From Sphingomonadales bacterium (GTDB taxonomy: Bacteria; Pseudomonadota; Alphaproteobacteria; Sphingomonadales; Sphingomonadaceae), in assembly GCA_027486895.1 (NCBI GenBank), contig JAIXOE010000002.1:23982-87981 (forward strand): DNA of 64,000 nucleotides. Direction: 5' to 3'. Made by a program: the position numbers and the translations under genes. Positions 47,466 to 57,490 of the stretch are shown piece after piece. Below the pieces are notes generated by a model that was given only the letters and a program-made list of their open reading frames with translations, did no database searches and was not told the DNA's origin. Positions within the stretch are counted from its first letter, which is position 1. Each line of letters starts with the position of its first letter.

Positions 47466-49823
47466 TTACATGCGGAAGCGCAGGCTTGCTCCCATGTAAC
47501 GATCTGCATCACGTGGAATGTGCAGACGCTGGCCAGCGCTGGTGTTCAGCAGCACATAGCTTTCGTCTGTGATGTTGCGCATGATGAAGGTCAGGCGCCA
47601 GTTGTCTTCGGCGTCCGAATATCCAACGCTTGCATTCCAAAGGCCGTAGCTGTCGATTGGTCCGCTCTGGCCCAGATCCGAGAACTGGCTGCCAACATGA
47701 TTGTAGCTTGTCCGCAGATAAACCTTCGCATCCGCACTGAAGATGTTGAACGGCGCTTCATAGGACGCGCCGATATTCCAGCTCCATGCCGGTGCCAAAG
47801 GCAGCTTGGTGCCGTTACGGGCATCGGGTGCATTGGTCAGCGGGTTCGGGTTGAACTTGCGCACCTTGGCATCCGCATAAGCAACGCTGCCGAACAGGTC
47901 GAGGCCTTCAGCTGGGTTGGCAAGTGCATCGAGTTCGAAACCGGTGCTGCGGACCTGACCAGCGTTCGTGAGGTTGCTGATCGTCGTGCCGTTTACAACG
48001 ATGAAGTTGTTTGCTTGGAACCCATCATACGTAACCTGGAATACCGATGCGTTCAGACGGATACGGTTGTCAGCAAACTGGCTTTTTACGCCTGCTTCAA
48101 ACGAATCCGATGTTTCTTCATCGATTGGCACCGCGTTGTCAGGTGCGACATGGTTGAAGAATACGTTGAACGCTGGGCCCTTATAGCCGCGTGTGTAGCT
48201 GCCGTAGAACAGGACATCCTCGGTCGGCTTAACGGTGAGCACCGCTTTACCAGAGAAGTTGCTGTTCGACGATGAACCGGTCGACAAAACAGTGCCGTTA
48301 CCTGGACGAACGTTTGTCGTCAGGCCGCCTGCCGGGTTGATGTTAACGCCCGTACCGCCCAAAACGCTCGACGGCAAAGGAAGGCCGGTTGTACGATTGA
48401 CCGCTGGCGCACGGCTATGTGCAAAATCGATCGAGTCATTGGTGTAGCGCAGACCAACGGTCAGGCCGATCCAATCGGTGAAGTCATAAGTCGCCTGACC
48501 AAAGACCGCATAGTTTTCAATGTCGACAAGGCTGCGTGACGTTGCTGTTGGGAACAGCGTGTTGACCGTGTCGGTAAGGTTGCAAGGCTGACCACCGGTG
48601 CGCGGATCAACAGGCAGCGTTGATGTAGCGCAGCGGACTGCCTGACGCGTGAAATCCTGCGTGTTTTCAGATTTCCAGTAAAAGGCACCAACCTGATATT
48701 TGAAAGCTTTGCTCTGGTCAGATGCCAAACGCAATTCGAGCGAGCTCTGGTCGGTTTCGACAAAGCCGCGGTCATGCAGTTCAGGCGTGCCAACGAGTGC
48801 GCGTGGCAGGAAGTCGCCTTCACGCAGTTCTTCGTTGTTCCAGCTGCGATAGCCGTAGATCGCGCTGAGCGTGTGATCACTGAAAACGTCGAAATCGGCG
48901 TTCACGGTGATGCCATATTGACGGTCAAGCGACTGCGTGACCAAATTGTGGCTCACATAGCGCTGGTTTTCGCCTTGTGCGACGCCAAGCGGCAAGTTCA
49001 ATTCAGCGTTCAGAACTGAACCGCGCGAAACGCCTGTAACTTCGCCACAGCAATCGTCATCGGCTTCGTAATAATCAGCGATGATCTTTATACGTGCGGG
49101 GCCATTGTCGTAGTCCAGCAATCCGCGGAAACCGATATGCTCGTATCCGTTGATCTTTTCATCTCGCGTGCTGAATGGCGCGACGTTGGTGATGTTGCCC
49201 TGATACTTGCCGTAAAACGCGTTGGCGCGGAATGTCAGATCTTGTGCCAGCGGACCCGAAACAGTTGCGCGGGTGCGGACTTCATTGCCTTGGTAATATT
49301 CAGCGGTGAATTCACCCTCAAGCGTGTCCGTGCCGCCCTTCGAAACAACATTGATCAAACCGGCCGAAGCGTTCTTGCCGAACAATGTGCCTTGTGGACC
49401 ACGCAATACTTCAAGGCGCTCGATTTCGACGAGGTCAGCAAATGCCTGACCTGACCGGCTAAGCACGATACCGTCAACAACAGTCGATACGCTTGGCTCG
49501 GCTGCGATGGAAAAGGAAATGGTTCCGACGCCGCGCAGGACAACTGCGGAGTTGGCGTTGGTCGTGCCCTTGCGGAATGTGACCGATGGGACGAGCTGGC
49601 TAAGGTTCTCAAGGCTGGTTGTGCCTGATGCCGCCAAGGTGTCGCCAGAAACGGCGGTGATGGCGATTGGCACATCCTGCACATTTTCTTCGACCTTCTG
49701 GGCCGTAACAACAATTTCCTCAACTTGCGCAAAAGCCGGGGCCGATACGCCTAGCGCGATTGCGCTTGTGCCGAGCAATGCTGCGCGAACGAGATTCGTC
49801 TTTTTGTATGTCGAAAAATGCAT
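47466..49823 (-). CDS. TonB-dependent receptor
   Basis: Signal peptide, TonB box EEIVVTAQKVEENVQDVPIAITAVSG, plug LRGPQGTLFGKNASAGLINVVSK, C-term LRFRM. Confidence 0.94.
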   Translation of the reverse strand: MHFSTYKKTNLVRAALLGTSAIALGVSAPAFAQVEEIVVTAQKVEENVQDVPIAITAVSGDTLAASGTTSLENLSQLVPSVTFRKGTTNANSAVVLRGVGTISFSIAAEPSVSTVVDGIVLSRSGQAFADLVEIERLEVLRGPQGTLFGKNASAGLINVVSKGGTDTLEGEFTAEYYQGNEVRTRATVSGPLAQDLTFRANAFYGKYQGNITNVAPFSTRDEKINGYEHIGFRGLLDYDNGPARIKIIADYYEADDDCCGEVTGVSRGSVLNAELNLPLGVAQGENQRYVSHNLVTQSLDRQYGITVNADFDVFSDHTLSAIYGYRSWNNEELREGDFLPRALVGTPELHDRGFVETDQSSLELRLASDQSKAFKYQVGAFYWKSENTQDFTRQAVRCATSTLPVDPRTGGQPCNLTDTVNTLFPTATSRSLVDIENYAVFGQATYDFTDWIGLTVGLRYTNDSIDFAHSRAPAVNRTTGLPLPSSVLGGTGVNINPAGGLTTNVRPGNGTVLSTGSSSNSNFSGKAVLTVKPTEDVLFYGSYTRGYKGPAFNVFFNHVAPDNAVPIDEETSDSFEAGVKSQFADNRIRLNASVFQVTYDGFQANNFIVVNGTTISNLTNAGQVRSTGFELDALANPAEGLDLFGSVAYADAKVRKFNPNPLTNAPDARNGTKLPLAPAWSWNIGASYEAPFNIFSADAKVYLRTSYNHVGSQFSDLGQSGPIDSYGLWNASVGYSDAEDNWRLTFIMRNITDESYVLLNTSAGQRLHIPRDADRYMGASLRFRM

Positions 49824-49933
49824 CCTGTGCCTCCCTTAATTGCCGCCCGTTTGTGACAGATTCAGAGAAACTTAGGGCCCCGAACCCAGACAGGTCGACG
49901 TATTCGTCGTTGATAACGGGGTTGATGTAACCA

Positions 49934-49959
49934 ACACCGCTTGATATGTCTAGCGGTGT
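49934..49959. promoter_or_regulatory. 8-bp perfect inverted repeat, candidate operator between TBDR and GH31 operon
   Basis: ACACCGCT-tgatatgtct-AGCGGTGT in the 210-bp divergent intergenic region. Confidence 0.5.
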
Positions 49960-50033
49960 CATATAGCGACAATATTTAGGCGAAGACTGTGGCAATCATG
50001 CCATAGTTGATGCCGTGACGGCGAGAGGGACAC

Positions 50034-52049
50034 GTGTTGCCATTTTCAATCATCATGCACCCTGAAGGCTTTGACCTGCTGCATGGTGACGTCACCATAT
50101 TGTCGCACCGGAACGATGCGCCTGCGATCAGCATAGGTACCGGTCGGCCTGACATGGAGATGGTCCGCGGTAATTTCCGGATTGACGATGTGGTGCATAC
50201 GCAGCTTCCGCTGGATTGTTGCACGGAAGATAATGGCGCGGTCCGGCTGTGGAACAGTGCGCATCCAGATGTCATATTGGCGTTTCTACTGGTGCAGGAA
50301 TCCCACCGTTCAGTTGTAAAAATGCGCTGTACCGACCACATGATCAACCGGATTTGGTTGAAAATGCAGTGCGCGGATACAGAAGCTTTTTGGGGCGGCG
50401 GCGAGCAGATGTCCTATTTGCGCCTGAACGGCAGGCGCTTTCCATTCTGGACATCTGAACCCGGCGTTGGCCGCGACAAATCTACAGCATTGACGCAAAC
50501 GATGGATGCCGAAGGTTTGGCGGGTGGTGACTATTGGACCACCAACTATCCGCAGCCGACATGGCTCAGCTCGGCGCGTTACGCCGTCCACCTCGATACC
50601 GATGCCTACTCCGTGTTGGACCTGACCGAACAAGGCAGCATTGGCATCGAATGCTGGAACGGCGATCTCGATCTAGAGCTTTTTGACGCGCCTACCCTTC
50701 CCGCGCTCGTTACCAAAATGTCTGATCGCTTTGGTCGCCAGCCCGCCTTGCCGGATTGGGCCATTTCAGGCGCAATTGTGGGCCTTAAGGATGGCGCAGA
50801 CACGTTTGACCGGTTCGAAAAAATTGCAGCCTCTGGCGCCGCTATTACGGGTCTTTGGTGTGAAGACTGGATCGGCATCCGTCAAACCAGCTTTGGCAAA
50901 CGGTTGTTTTGGGATTGGAAATGGAATGCTGCCCGCTATCCTGATTTACCCGCACAAATCGCTGCGCTTGCCGAGCGCGGCATTCGCTTTCTGGGCTATG
51001 TAAATCCATATTTGGCCGTCGACGGGTCGCTGTACGAAGAGGCCCGCGCCGCCAACTTTCTCGCGCTGCGGCAAGACAGCGACGAACCTTATGCCGTCGA
51101 TTTCGGCGAATTTGACGCAGGCGTGGTGGATTTCACCAACCCAGCCGCAGCCGCCTGGTTTGCCGACCGCATCATTGGCCAGGAAATGCTCGACTTCGGA
51201 CTGTCCGGATGGATGGCAGATTTCGGGGAATATCTACCGACTGATGTCCGCCTGTTCGATGGCTCCGACCCGATGGAAGCGCATAATCGCTGGCCGGTGC
51301 TTTGGGCAAAGGTCAATGCCGATGCCATCGCGTCACGCGGCAAAACGCATGACGCCACATTTTTCATGCGCGCCGGTTTTTCGGGCGTGCAGGCGCATTG
51401 CCCTTTATTGTGGGCGGGTGACCAATGCGTCGACTTCACGCGGCATGATGGCATCAACACCGTTATCACCGCAGCCTTGTCATCCGGGTTGTTGGGCAAT
51501 GCCTACCACCATAGCGACCTCGGCGGGTATACCAGCCTGCATGGCGTGGTCCGGACCGCAGAATTGATGCACCGTTGGATTGACTTGGCGGCCTTTGCGC
51601 CTGTCATGCGCAGTCACGAGGGCAATCGTCCTGCAGACAATCTGCAACTCGATAGTAGCCCCGAAATACTGACCCATTTCGCGCGGATGAGCCAAGTGCA
51701 TGCCCGCCTCGCGCCTTATGTCCGCGCCTTGTCGGACGAGGCCGTTGAGACTGGCCTGCCTCTCCAGCGTCCGATGTTCCTGCACTATGCCGACGCCGAC
51801 TATTACGACATTCAGGACCAATATCTCTACGGCGCTGACATGATCGTCGCTCCGGTGGTTGAAGAGGGTGTCAATGGACGCACCGTCATTTTGCCAGACG
51901 GGAATTGGGTCCATCTCTGGTCAGGCGACGTTTACGGCAAAGGCACATATGACATCGCGGCACCGGATGGGCAGCCACCAGTGTTCACCCGCAAGGACAG
52001 CGCGCATGCGGCGTTGTTCAGCGCTATCACGCAGGAATTCAGGCAATGA
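50034..52049 (+). CDS. yihQ: GH31 alpha-glycosidase, probable sulfoquinovosidase (YihQ/SmoI type), GTG start
   Basis: GWMADFGEYLPTD nucleophile motif, LLWAGDQCVDF acid/base motif, SFGKRLFWDWKWN, HHSDLGGYTSL; K252/E277/R290/W293/Y499 match the K-E-R-W-Y sulfonate-binding motif. Confidence 0.85.
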   Translation: MLPFSIIMHPEGFDLLHGDVTILSHRNDAPAISIGTGRPDMEMVRGNFRIDDVVHTQLPLDCCTEDNGAVRLWNSAHPDVILAFLLVQESHRSVVKMRCTDHMINRIWLKMQCADTEAFWGGGEQMSYLRLNGRRFPFWTSEPGVGRDKSTALTQTMDAEGLAGGDYWTTNYPQPTWLSSARYAVHLDTDAYSVLDLTEQGSIGIECWNGDLDLELFDAPTLPALVTKMSDRFGRQPALPDWAISGAIVGLKDGADTFDRFEKIAASGAAITGLWCEDWIGIRQTSFGKRLFWDWKWNAARYPDLPAQIAALAERGIRFLGYVNPYLAVDGSLYEEARAANFLALRQDSDEPYAVDFGEFDAGVVDFTNPAAAAWFADRIIGQEMLDFGLSGWMADFGEYLPTDVRLFDGSDPMEAHNRWPVLWAKVNADAIASRGKTHDATFFMRAGFSGVQAHCPLLWAGDQCVDFTRHDGINTVITAALSSGLLGNAYHHSDLGGYTSLHGVVRTAELMHRWIDLAAFAPVMRSHEGNRPADNLQLDSSPEILTHFARMSQVHARLAPYVRALSDEAVETGLPLQRPMFLHYADADYYDIQDQYLYGADMIVAPVVEEGVNGRTVILPDGNWVHLWSGDVYGKGTYDIAAPDGQPPVFTRKDSAHAALFSAITQEFRQ

Positions 52050-53077
52050 ATACCCGGTCAAATATCCGTGATGTCGCGAAACTTGCGGGAGTAGCTGTAA
52101 AAACCGTCAGCCGCGTGCTCAACAACCACCCTTATGTAAGCGCGGAAACCAAGGCCAAGGTCGACGCCGCGATGGCGGAACTGCGGTTCTCACCAAGCAT
52201 TGCAGCGCGCATACTTGCGGGCACCAAGTCAGGCCAGATTGCGCTGATTTACGACAATCACAGCCCTTATTATATGCATCAGATCATGCAGGGCTGCTGG
52301 GACCGTTGCCATGAAGAAGGCATGCGCCTGATTGCCCAGCCCGTCGATGTTTCCGACCCCGATGTCGGCGAGCAAGTGCGCGGCATGGTTAGGCAGACGC
52401 ATGTTGATGGTGCGATATTGTCGTCTCCGGTCACCGATTGCGGGCCAGTGCTGAACGTCCTTGAAGCGATGAATATTCCGTTCGTGCGTATTTCGCCCGG
52501 CACCAACCATGCGCTCACCAGCTCGGTATTCATGGATGATACGCAAGCCGCGGACGATATGACGACACACCTGATCAATATCGGTCACCGCCGGATTGCC
52601 TTCATCAAGGGCCACCCCAACCATATGGCCAGTGCGGAACGTCAAGCAGGGTATGAGCGCGCGCTCAGCCGCGTGGGCATCTCCGTTGACGCAGAGCTGA
52701 TCGCCGAGGGCCATTTTGATTTCGAAAGCGGCGTGGCAGCAACCGAGCAGTTTCTATCTCTTAAATATCCGCCCACTGCGGTCTTCGCATCCAACGACGA
52801 TATGGCGTCGGGCGTTCTGGCGGTGGCCCATCGCCGCGGCATTCCCGTGCCAGAGCAACTGTCAGTGGCTGGGTTCGATGACACGACGCTTGCCCGTGTT
52901 GTTTGGCCGCCGTTAACGACTGTGCGCCAGCCAGTACGTGACCTCGCTTCGACCGCTGCGGACCTTTTATTTGGCGAAGGCGGGATTGAACATCGCCGTC
53001 TTCCACATGAACTCATCAGCCGCGAGTCGGTTGCACCGCCTTATTCACCCTCACTTAAAAAGAGCAAAAACACATGA
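52046..53077 (+). CDS. LacI family transcriptional regulator
   Basis: NIRDVAKLAGVAVKTVSRVLNNHPYVSAETKAKV HTH and periplasmic-binding-like domain. Confidence 0.94.
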   Translation: MNTRSNIRDVAKLAGVAVKTVSRVLNNHPYVSAETKAKVDAAMAELRFSPSIAARILAGTKSGQIALIYDNHSPYYMHQIMQGCWDRCHEEGMRLIAQPVDVSDPDVGEQVRGMVRQTHVDGAILSSPVTDCGPVLNVLEAMNIPFVRISPGTNHALTSSVFMDDTQAADDMTTHLINIGHRRIAFIKGHPNHMASAERQAGYERALSRVGISVDAELIAEGHFDFESGVAATEQFLSLKYPPTAVFASNDDMASGVLAVAHRRGIPVPEQLSVAGFDDTTLARVVWPPLTTVRQPVRDLASTAADLLFGEGGIEHRRLPHELISRESVAPPYSPSLKKSKNT

Positions 53078-53976
53078 CGCTTCCAACACCTCCGTTCACG
53101 CGCCCCTTGGGTAAGAGCGGCATTGAAATTTCTTCACTCGCATGGGGCATGTGGCGTTTTGCCGGTTTGGAAATGTCAGCAGCCCGCGCGGCCATTGATG
53201 CCGCGTTCGCGGCGGGTATTACGCTGTTCGACACCGCCGATATTTACGGCTTTGGCGAGCAGGGCTTTGGCAAAGCCGAGGAACTGCTTGGCCGTGTATT
53301 TGCCGAGGCTCCTGAATATCGTGACCGGATGGTGCTTGCCACCAAGGGCGGGATTACGCCGCCAACGCCTTACAATAGCAGCGCGGAATATTTGACCAAG
53401 GCGATCAACGACAGCCTTTCGCGTTTGGGCACTGACCACATCGACCTGTGGCAAATTCACCGTCCCGACATCCTGACCCACCCGCAAGAGATCGCGCGCA
53501 CCATCGAAGACGCGCACAAGGCTGGAAAAATCCGCGCCTTTGGTGTGTCGAACTTCACGACCGCGCAAATAGCGACGCTGGCGCAATTCAGCAGCGTTCC
53601 GATTGTCTCGACGCAGCCGGAGCTTTCCCCGTTGCGGATCGATACCATCGAAAATGGCGAGCTTGACCAAGCCATCGCCATCGACTTGGCCGTTCTCGCC
53701 TGGTCGCCACTGGGTGGTGGACGCATCGGCGACCCCGGCGATACGCGCGAGCAAAATGTAGCCGCGGCGCTCTCCGGTGTTGCAGCTGCGCATGGCGTTT
53801 CCCGCACGGCAGCCGCGTACAGCTGGATCATGGCGCACCCGGCGCGGCCAATCCCGATTGTCGGCTCGCAAAACCCAAAACGCATTGCTGAGGCTGCTGA
53901 TGCCTTCAAAATCAAATGGACCCGCGCTGATTGGTATAGCGTGTTGGTCGCCGCGCGAGGAGTTCCCCTTCCATGA
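53074..53976 (+). CDS. aldo/keto reductase (candidate SmoB-like 6-oxo-glucose reductase)
   Basis: LAWGMWRF, LFDTADIYGFGEQGFGKAEELLG, LWQIHRPD, GKIRAFGVSNF. Confidence 0.9.
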   Translation: MTLPTPPFTRPLGKSGIEISSLAWGMWRFAGLEMSAARAAIDAAFAAGITLFDTADIYGFGEQGFGKAEELLGRVFAEAPEYRDRMVLATKGGITPPTPYNSSAEYLTKAINDSLSRLGTDHIDLWQIHRPDILTHPQEIARTIEDAHKAGKIRAFGVSNFTTAQIATLAQFSSVPIVSTQPELSPLRIDTIENGELDQAIAIDLAVLAWSPLGGGRIGDPGDTREQNVAAALSGVAAAHGVSRTAAAYSWIMAHPARPIPIVGSQNPKRIAEAADAFKIKWTRADWYSVLVAARGVPLP

Positions 53977-55040
53977 GCAATCCCATCGAAGTCAGCTGGT
54001 TCTCCGCATTATGCGACGATGATTATGAATTTCTCGGCGTGCCAGATCCGATGCTCGCGTCGAGTTGGGAGCATTGCCGCAATATCGTGCTCGCCGCTGA
54101 AAAGGGCGGGTTCGACAACATATTGCTCCCATCGGGCTATGCACTTGGTTTGGATACCACAGCTTTTGCCAGCGCCATTGCCGCGCTCACCACACGCATC
54201 AAGTTGCTGATGGCCGTACGCATTGGCGAAAGCTGGCCACCGCAATTGGCACGTCAGATTGCCACGCTTGACCAGATTTCAGGCGGGCGGTTGAACATCA
54301 ATATCATCTCGTCTGACCTACCCGGCGACAAGATGGACAGCGAGCCACGTTATCGGCGGACCGTCGAAGCGATGCATATCCTTAAAACATTGCTGAACGG
54401 AGAGCATCTGTCGATTGATGGCGAACATTACAAAATCGATCTTGACCCGCCACGGATGAAAACCGTGAGCGGCAAGTGCCCACCGCTTTATTTCGGAGGC
54501 CTTTCGCCAGCCGCTAAGGATGCTGCTGCCGAAGGTTGCGATGTGTATTTGATGTGGCCCGAAACTGTGCAGGGCGCAAAGGATCTCGTCGAGGACATGA
54601 CCGCGCGCGCGGCAAAATTTGGTCGGACATTGAAATATGGCTTCCGTGCGCATGTCATCGTGCGTGAAACCGAGGCTGAAGCTCGGGCTTATGCTGACCG
54701 TCTCTTGTCTAAGCTGGATGCGCAGCAAGGCGACGTAATCCGCAACAAATCGCTCGACACCCAAACTTTTGGTGTAGCGCATCAGGCTGAATTGCGCGCG
54801 CAATCGGAAGCGAACGACGGATATCTTGAAGACAATCTGTGGACCGGAATCGGCCGCGCGCGTTCAGGTTGCGGGGCAGCTATCGTTGGCGACCCGGACC
54901 AAGTGCTGGCCAAAATCAACGCCTATCGCGCTGTGGGCATCGAGGCGTTTATATTGTCGGGTTACCCGCACATCAACGAATGCGACATGTTCGCACGCTA
55001 CGTCATGCCAAAACTGGACCACGGGCGGTTGGTGATTTGA
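53973..55040 (+). CDS. LLM-class flavin-dependent monooxygenase, SsuD-like (candidate SmoC-like SQ monooxygenase)
   Basis: AVRIGESWPPQLARQIATLDQISGGRLNINIISSDLPGD, PPLYFGGLSPAAKDAAAEGCDVYLMW, FILSGYPHINECDMFARYVMP. Confidence 0.88.
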   Translation: MSNPIEVSWFSALCDDDYEFLGVPDPMLASSWEHCRNIVLAAEKGGFDNILLPSGYALGLDTTAFASAIAALTTRIKLLMAVRIGESWPPQLARQIATLDQISGGRLNINIISSDLPGDKMDSEPRYRRTVEAMHILKTLLNGEHLSIDGEHYKIDLDPPRMKTVSGKCPPLYFGGLSPAAKDAAAEGCDVYLMWPETVQGAKDLVEDMTARAAKFGRTLKYGFRAHVIVRETEAEARAYADRLLSKLDAQQGDVIRNKSLDTQTFGVAHQAELRAQSEANDGYLEDNLWTGIGRARSGCGAAIVGDPDQVLAKINAYRAVGIEAFILSGYPHINECDMFARYVMPKLDHGRLVI

Positions 55041-55053
55041 ATGCTGCCTAATT

Positions 55054-55078
55054 CTCCCCATCGACTTGCGATGGGGAG
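55054..55078. terminator. hairpin between the LLM monooxygenase and prfA (convergent)
   Basis: CTCCCCATCG-acttg-CGATGGGGAG. Confidence 0.6.
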
Positions 55079-55089
55079 CAGAGTCTAAA

Positions 55090-56169
55090 TCACTCCCCCA
55101 GCCCCGCCATGCGCTCGGCTTGGTCTTCGGCAATCAGCGCGTCGACCAGCTCGTTAAGGCCGCCGCCTTCCAATATTTCGGGCAGCTTATGCAGTGTCAG
55201 GTTTATCCGATGGTCGGTCACGCGACCTTGCGGGAAGTTATACGTGCGGATGCGTTCCGAACGGTCGCCTGAACCAACCATCGCCTTGCGGGCTTCGGCC
55301 TCGGCGCCTTGGGCTTCCTCGCGTTCCTTTTCATACATGCGCGCACGCAGCACTTGCATTGCCTGTTCTTTGTTCTTGTGCTGGCTGCGGCCGTCCTGAC
55401 AGGTCACGACAATACCTGTCGGTAAGTGCGTGATGCGCACAGCTGAGTCGGTTGTATTGACGTGCTGTCCGCCTGCGCCTGACGCACGATAAACGTCAAT
55501 TTTCAGGTCGCGTGCTTCGATCTGGATGTCCACTTCCGTCGGCTCAGGCAGCACCGCGACAGTCGCGGCGCTGGTATGAATTCGGCCGCCGCTTTCGGTC
55601 ACGGGCACGCGCTGCACACGGTGAACGCCGCTTTCATATTTCAGCTTGGCGAAAACACCAACGCCCTTGATGGCGACAACAACTTCCTTGAACCCGCCAA
55701 CATCGGAAGCGCTGACGGATATAGGCTCAATCTTCCACCCCTGCCCCGCGGCATAGCGTTCGTACATGCGGTACAGGTCACCGGCGAACAACGCAGCTTC
55801 ATCACCGCCAGTGCCCGCACGAATTTCAAGCATTGCAGGCCGGTCGTCAGCGGAATCGCGCGGCAGCAAGGATATGGCGAGCGCGGTTTCGGCATCAGAT
55901 AGCTGGTGCGTGACATCTTCCAGTTCCTCGACCGCCATATCATGCAGGTCAGGGTCGGATGAGTCCTGCACCATATGCTGCAGCGTATCGATTTCTTTAC
56001 GCAGCCGCCGGACTTCGCCAGCAGCCTTAGCCACAGGCTCCAGCTCTGAATATTCGCGCGACGCAGCCACAAAGCCTTCACCCTCGAGCTGCCCCGAAGC
56101 CATCCGCGCCTCAAGCTCGGAAAAGCGCGACTCAATCTGCGCAATGCGGTGCGGGGAGATTTTGGTCAT
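55090..56169 (-). CDS. prfA: peptide chain release factor 1
   Basis: [46 protein letters not shown]. Confidence 0.96.
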   Translation of the reverse strand: MTKISPHRIAQIESRFSELEARMASGQLEGEGFVAASREYSELEPVAKAAGEVRRLRKEIDTLQHMVQDSSDPDLHDMAVEELEDVTHQLSDAETALAISLLPRDSADDRPAMLEIRAGTGGDEAALFAGDLYRMYERYAAGQGWKIEPISVSASDVGGFKEVVVAIKGVGVFAKLKYESGVHRVQRVPVTESGGRIHTSAATVAVLPEPTEVDIQIEARDLKIDVYRASGAGGQHVNTTDSAVRITHLPTGIVVTCQDGRSQHKNKEQAMQVLRARMYEKEREEAQGAEAEARKAMVGSGDRSERIRTYNFPQGRVTDHRINLTLHKLPEILEGGGLNELVDALIAEDQAERMAGLGE

Positions 56170-57410
56170 CGGGAAATAATGTCAGAGACCATCTGGCGGA
56201 TCGGAGCAAGCTCATCGGCTTGCACTTCTTTAGACCGCACCGTCCAACTTGGATTGCCTTGGTCTAACTGAATCGCAAATAAAATGCGTGCATTCTTAGC
56301 GACCGCTTTGTCATAGCGTTTGCGAGGCGATCCAGTTGTCACAGCCTCCGCTGCAAAGCCGGCCCTTCTAAGTGCAATTAGTATCGCCGTACCTTTTAGA
56401 ACCAAACTGTCGTCTTCAACTGCAATGACGACGTCGAGCCTTTCCGCCGGACTATCAACCAACATCGCTAACCGCTCAATACCCGCTGCCCAGCCGACCG
56501 CAGGTGTCGCTGGTCCGCCTAAGTTCTCGATCAACCCGTCATAGCGCCCACCGCCAAGCACGGTGCCCTGCGCGCCCAGCCGGTCGGTGACGAATTCAAA
56601 CGCGGTGTGGCGGTAATAATCGAGGCCGCGCACCAACGCCGCATTGCGCGTCCAAGCAACGCCAGCAGCATCAAGGCCTGCGGTCACCGCGCCAAAGAAA
56701 TCCTGTGCTTCGCCCGACAAATAATCATCGATCACCGGAGCAGCGTCGGCAATCGGGCGATCTTTGGGGTCCTTGCTGTCGAGAATACGCAGCGGATTTT
56801 TCTCCAACCGCGCGAGGCTGTCTTCGGAAAGCGCACCCTTGTGATCGTTGAAATAGCCGACCAATGCCGCGCGCCACGCATCACGGCTAGGCGTGTCGCC
56901 CAATGTGTTGAGCTGCAACGTCACGCCGTCATTTATGCCCAGTTCCTTCAGCAACTGGTCCGCCATGACCAGCAGTTCAACATCGGCGGCAGGCTCAGCT
57001 GCGCCAATAATCTCGGCGTCAATTTGGTGAAATTGGCGATAGCGGCCCTTTTGCGGGCGTTCGTAGCGGAACAGTGGTCCGTGCACCGACAGCTTCATTG
57101 GCGCGAATTGCTGCCAACCGTTGGTGAGGTAGGCGCGCGCAATCCCTGCGGTAAATTCAGGCCGCAACGTAATGGAATCCCCGCCACGGTCTTCGAAGCT
57201 GTACATTTCCTTTGAAACGACGTCGGTTGCCTCACCAAGGCTGCGCGAAAACACGGCGGTTGGTTCGATAACGGGCAGTTGGAGGCCCTTGAAGCCGTAA
57301 AGCCGGCGCACGCGCTCAAATGTCGCGACGACATGCGCAAAGCGTTCTTCTGTCTCGCCGAACATGTCTTGCGTGCCGCGCACGGCTTGGGGTGTCTGTA
57401 TCTTTGCCAT
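56166..57410 (-). CDS. hisS: histidine-tRNA ligase
   Basis: [61 protein letters not shown]. Confidence 0.95.
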   Translation of the reverse strand: MAKIQTPQAVRGTQDMFGETEERFAHVVATFERVRRLYGFKGLQLPVIEPTAVFSRSLGEATDVVSKEMYSFEDRGGDSITLRPEFTAGIARAYLTNGWQQFAPMKLSVHGPLFRYERPQKGRYRQFHQIDAEIIGAAEPAADVELLVMADQLLKELGINDGVTLQLNTLGDTPSRDAWRAALVGYFNDHKGALSEDSLARLEKNPLRILDSKDPKDRPIADAAPVIDDYLSGEAQDFFGAVTAGLDAAGVAWTRNAALVRGLDYYRHTAFEFVTDRLGAQGTVLGGGRYDGLIENLGGPATPAVGWAAGIERLAMLVDSPAERLDVVIAVEDDSLVLKGTAILIALRRAGFAAEAVTTGSPRKRYDKAVAKNARILFAIQLDQGNPSWTVRSKEVQADELAPIRQMVSDIISR

Positions 57411-57490
57411 GGGAAAGCGCCCTAGCGGCTAATTGTTGTTAGTGGAATAGGGCTGGACGCGCCAATCTGCTTTCGCCAAAAGTCACCTCC

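Noticed and set aside
53973-55040. Simple taurine/alkanesulfonate SsuD for sulfate starvation
   Set aside because: Not fully excluded, but tight overlap with a GH31 carrying the SQ motif and an aldo/keto reductase, and no ssuABC transporter nearby, make an SQ monooxygenase role more likely.
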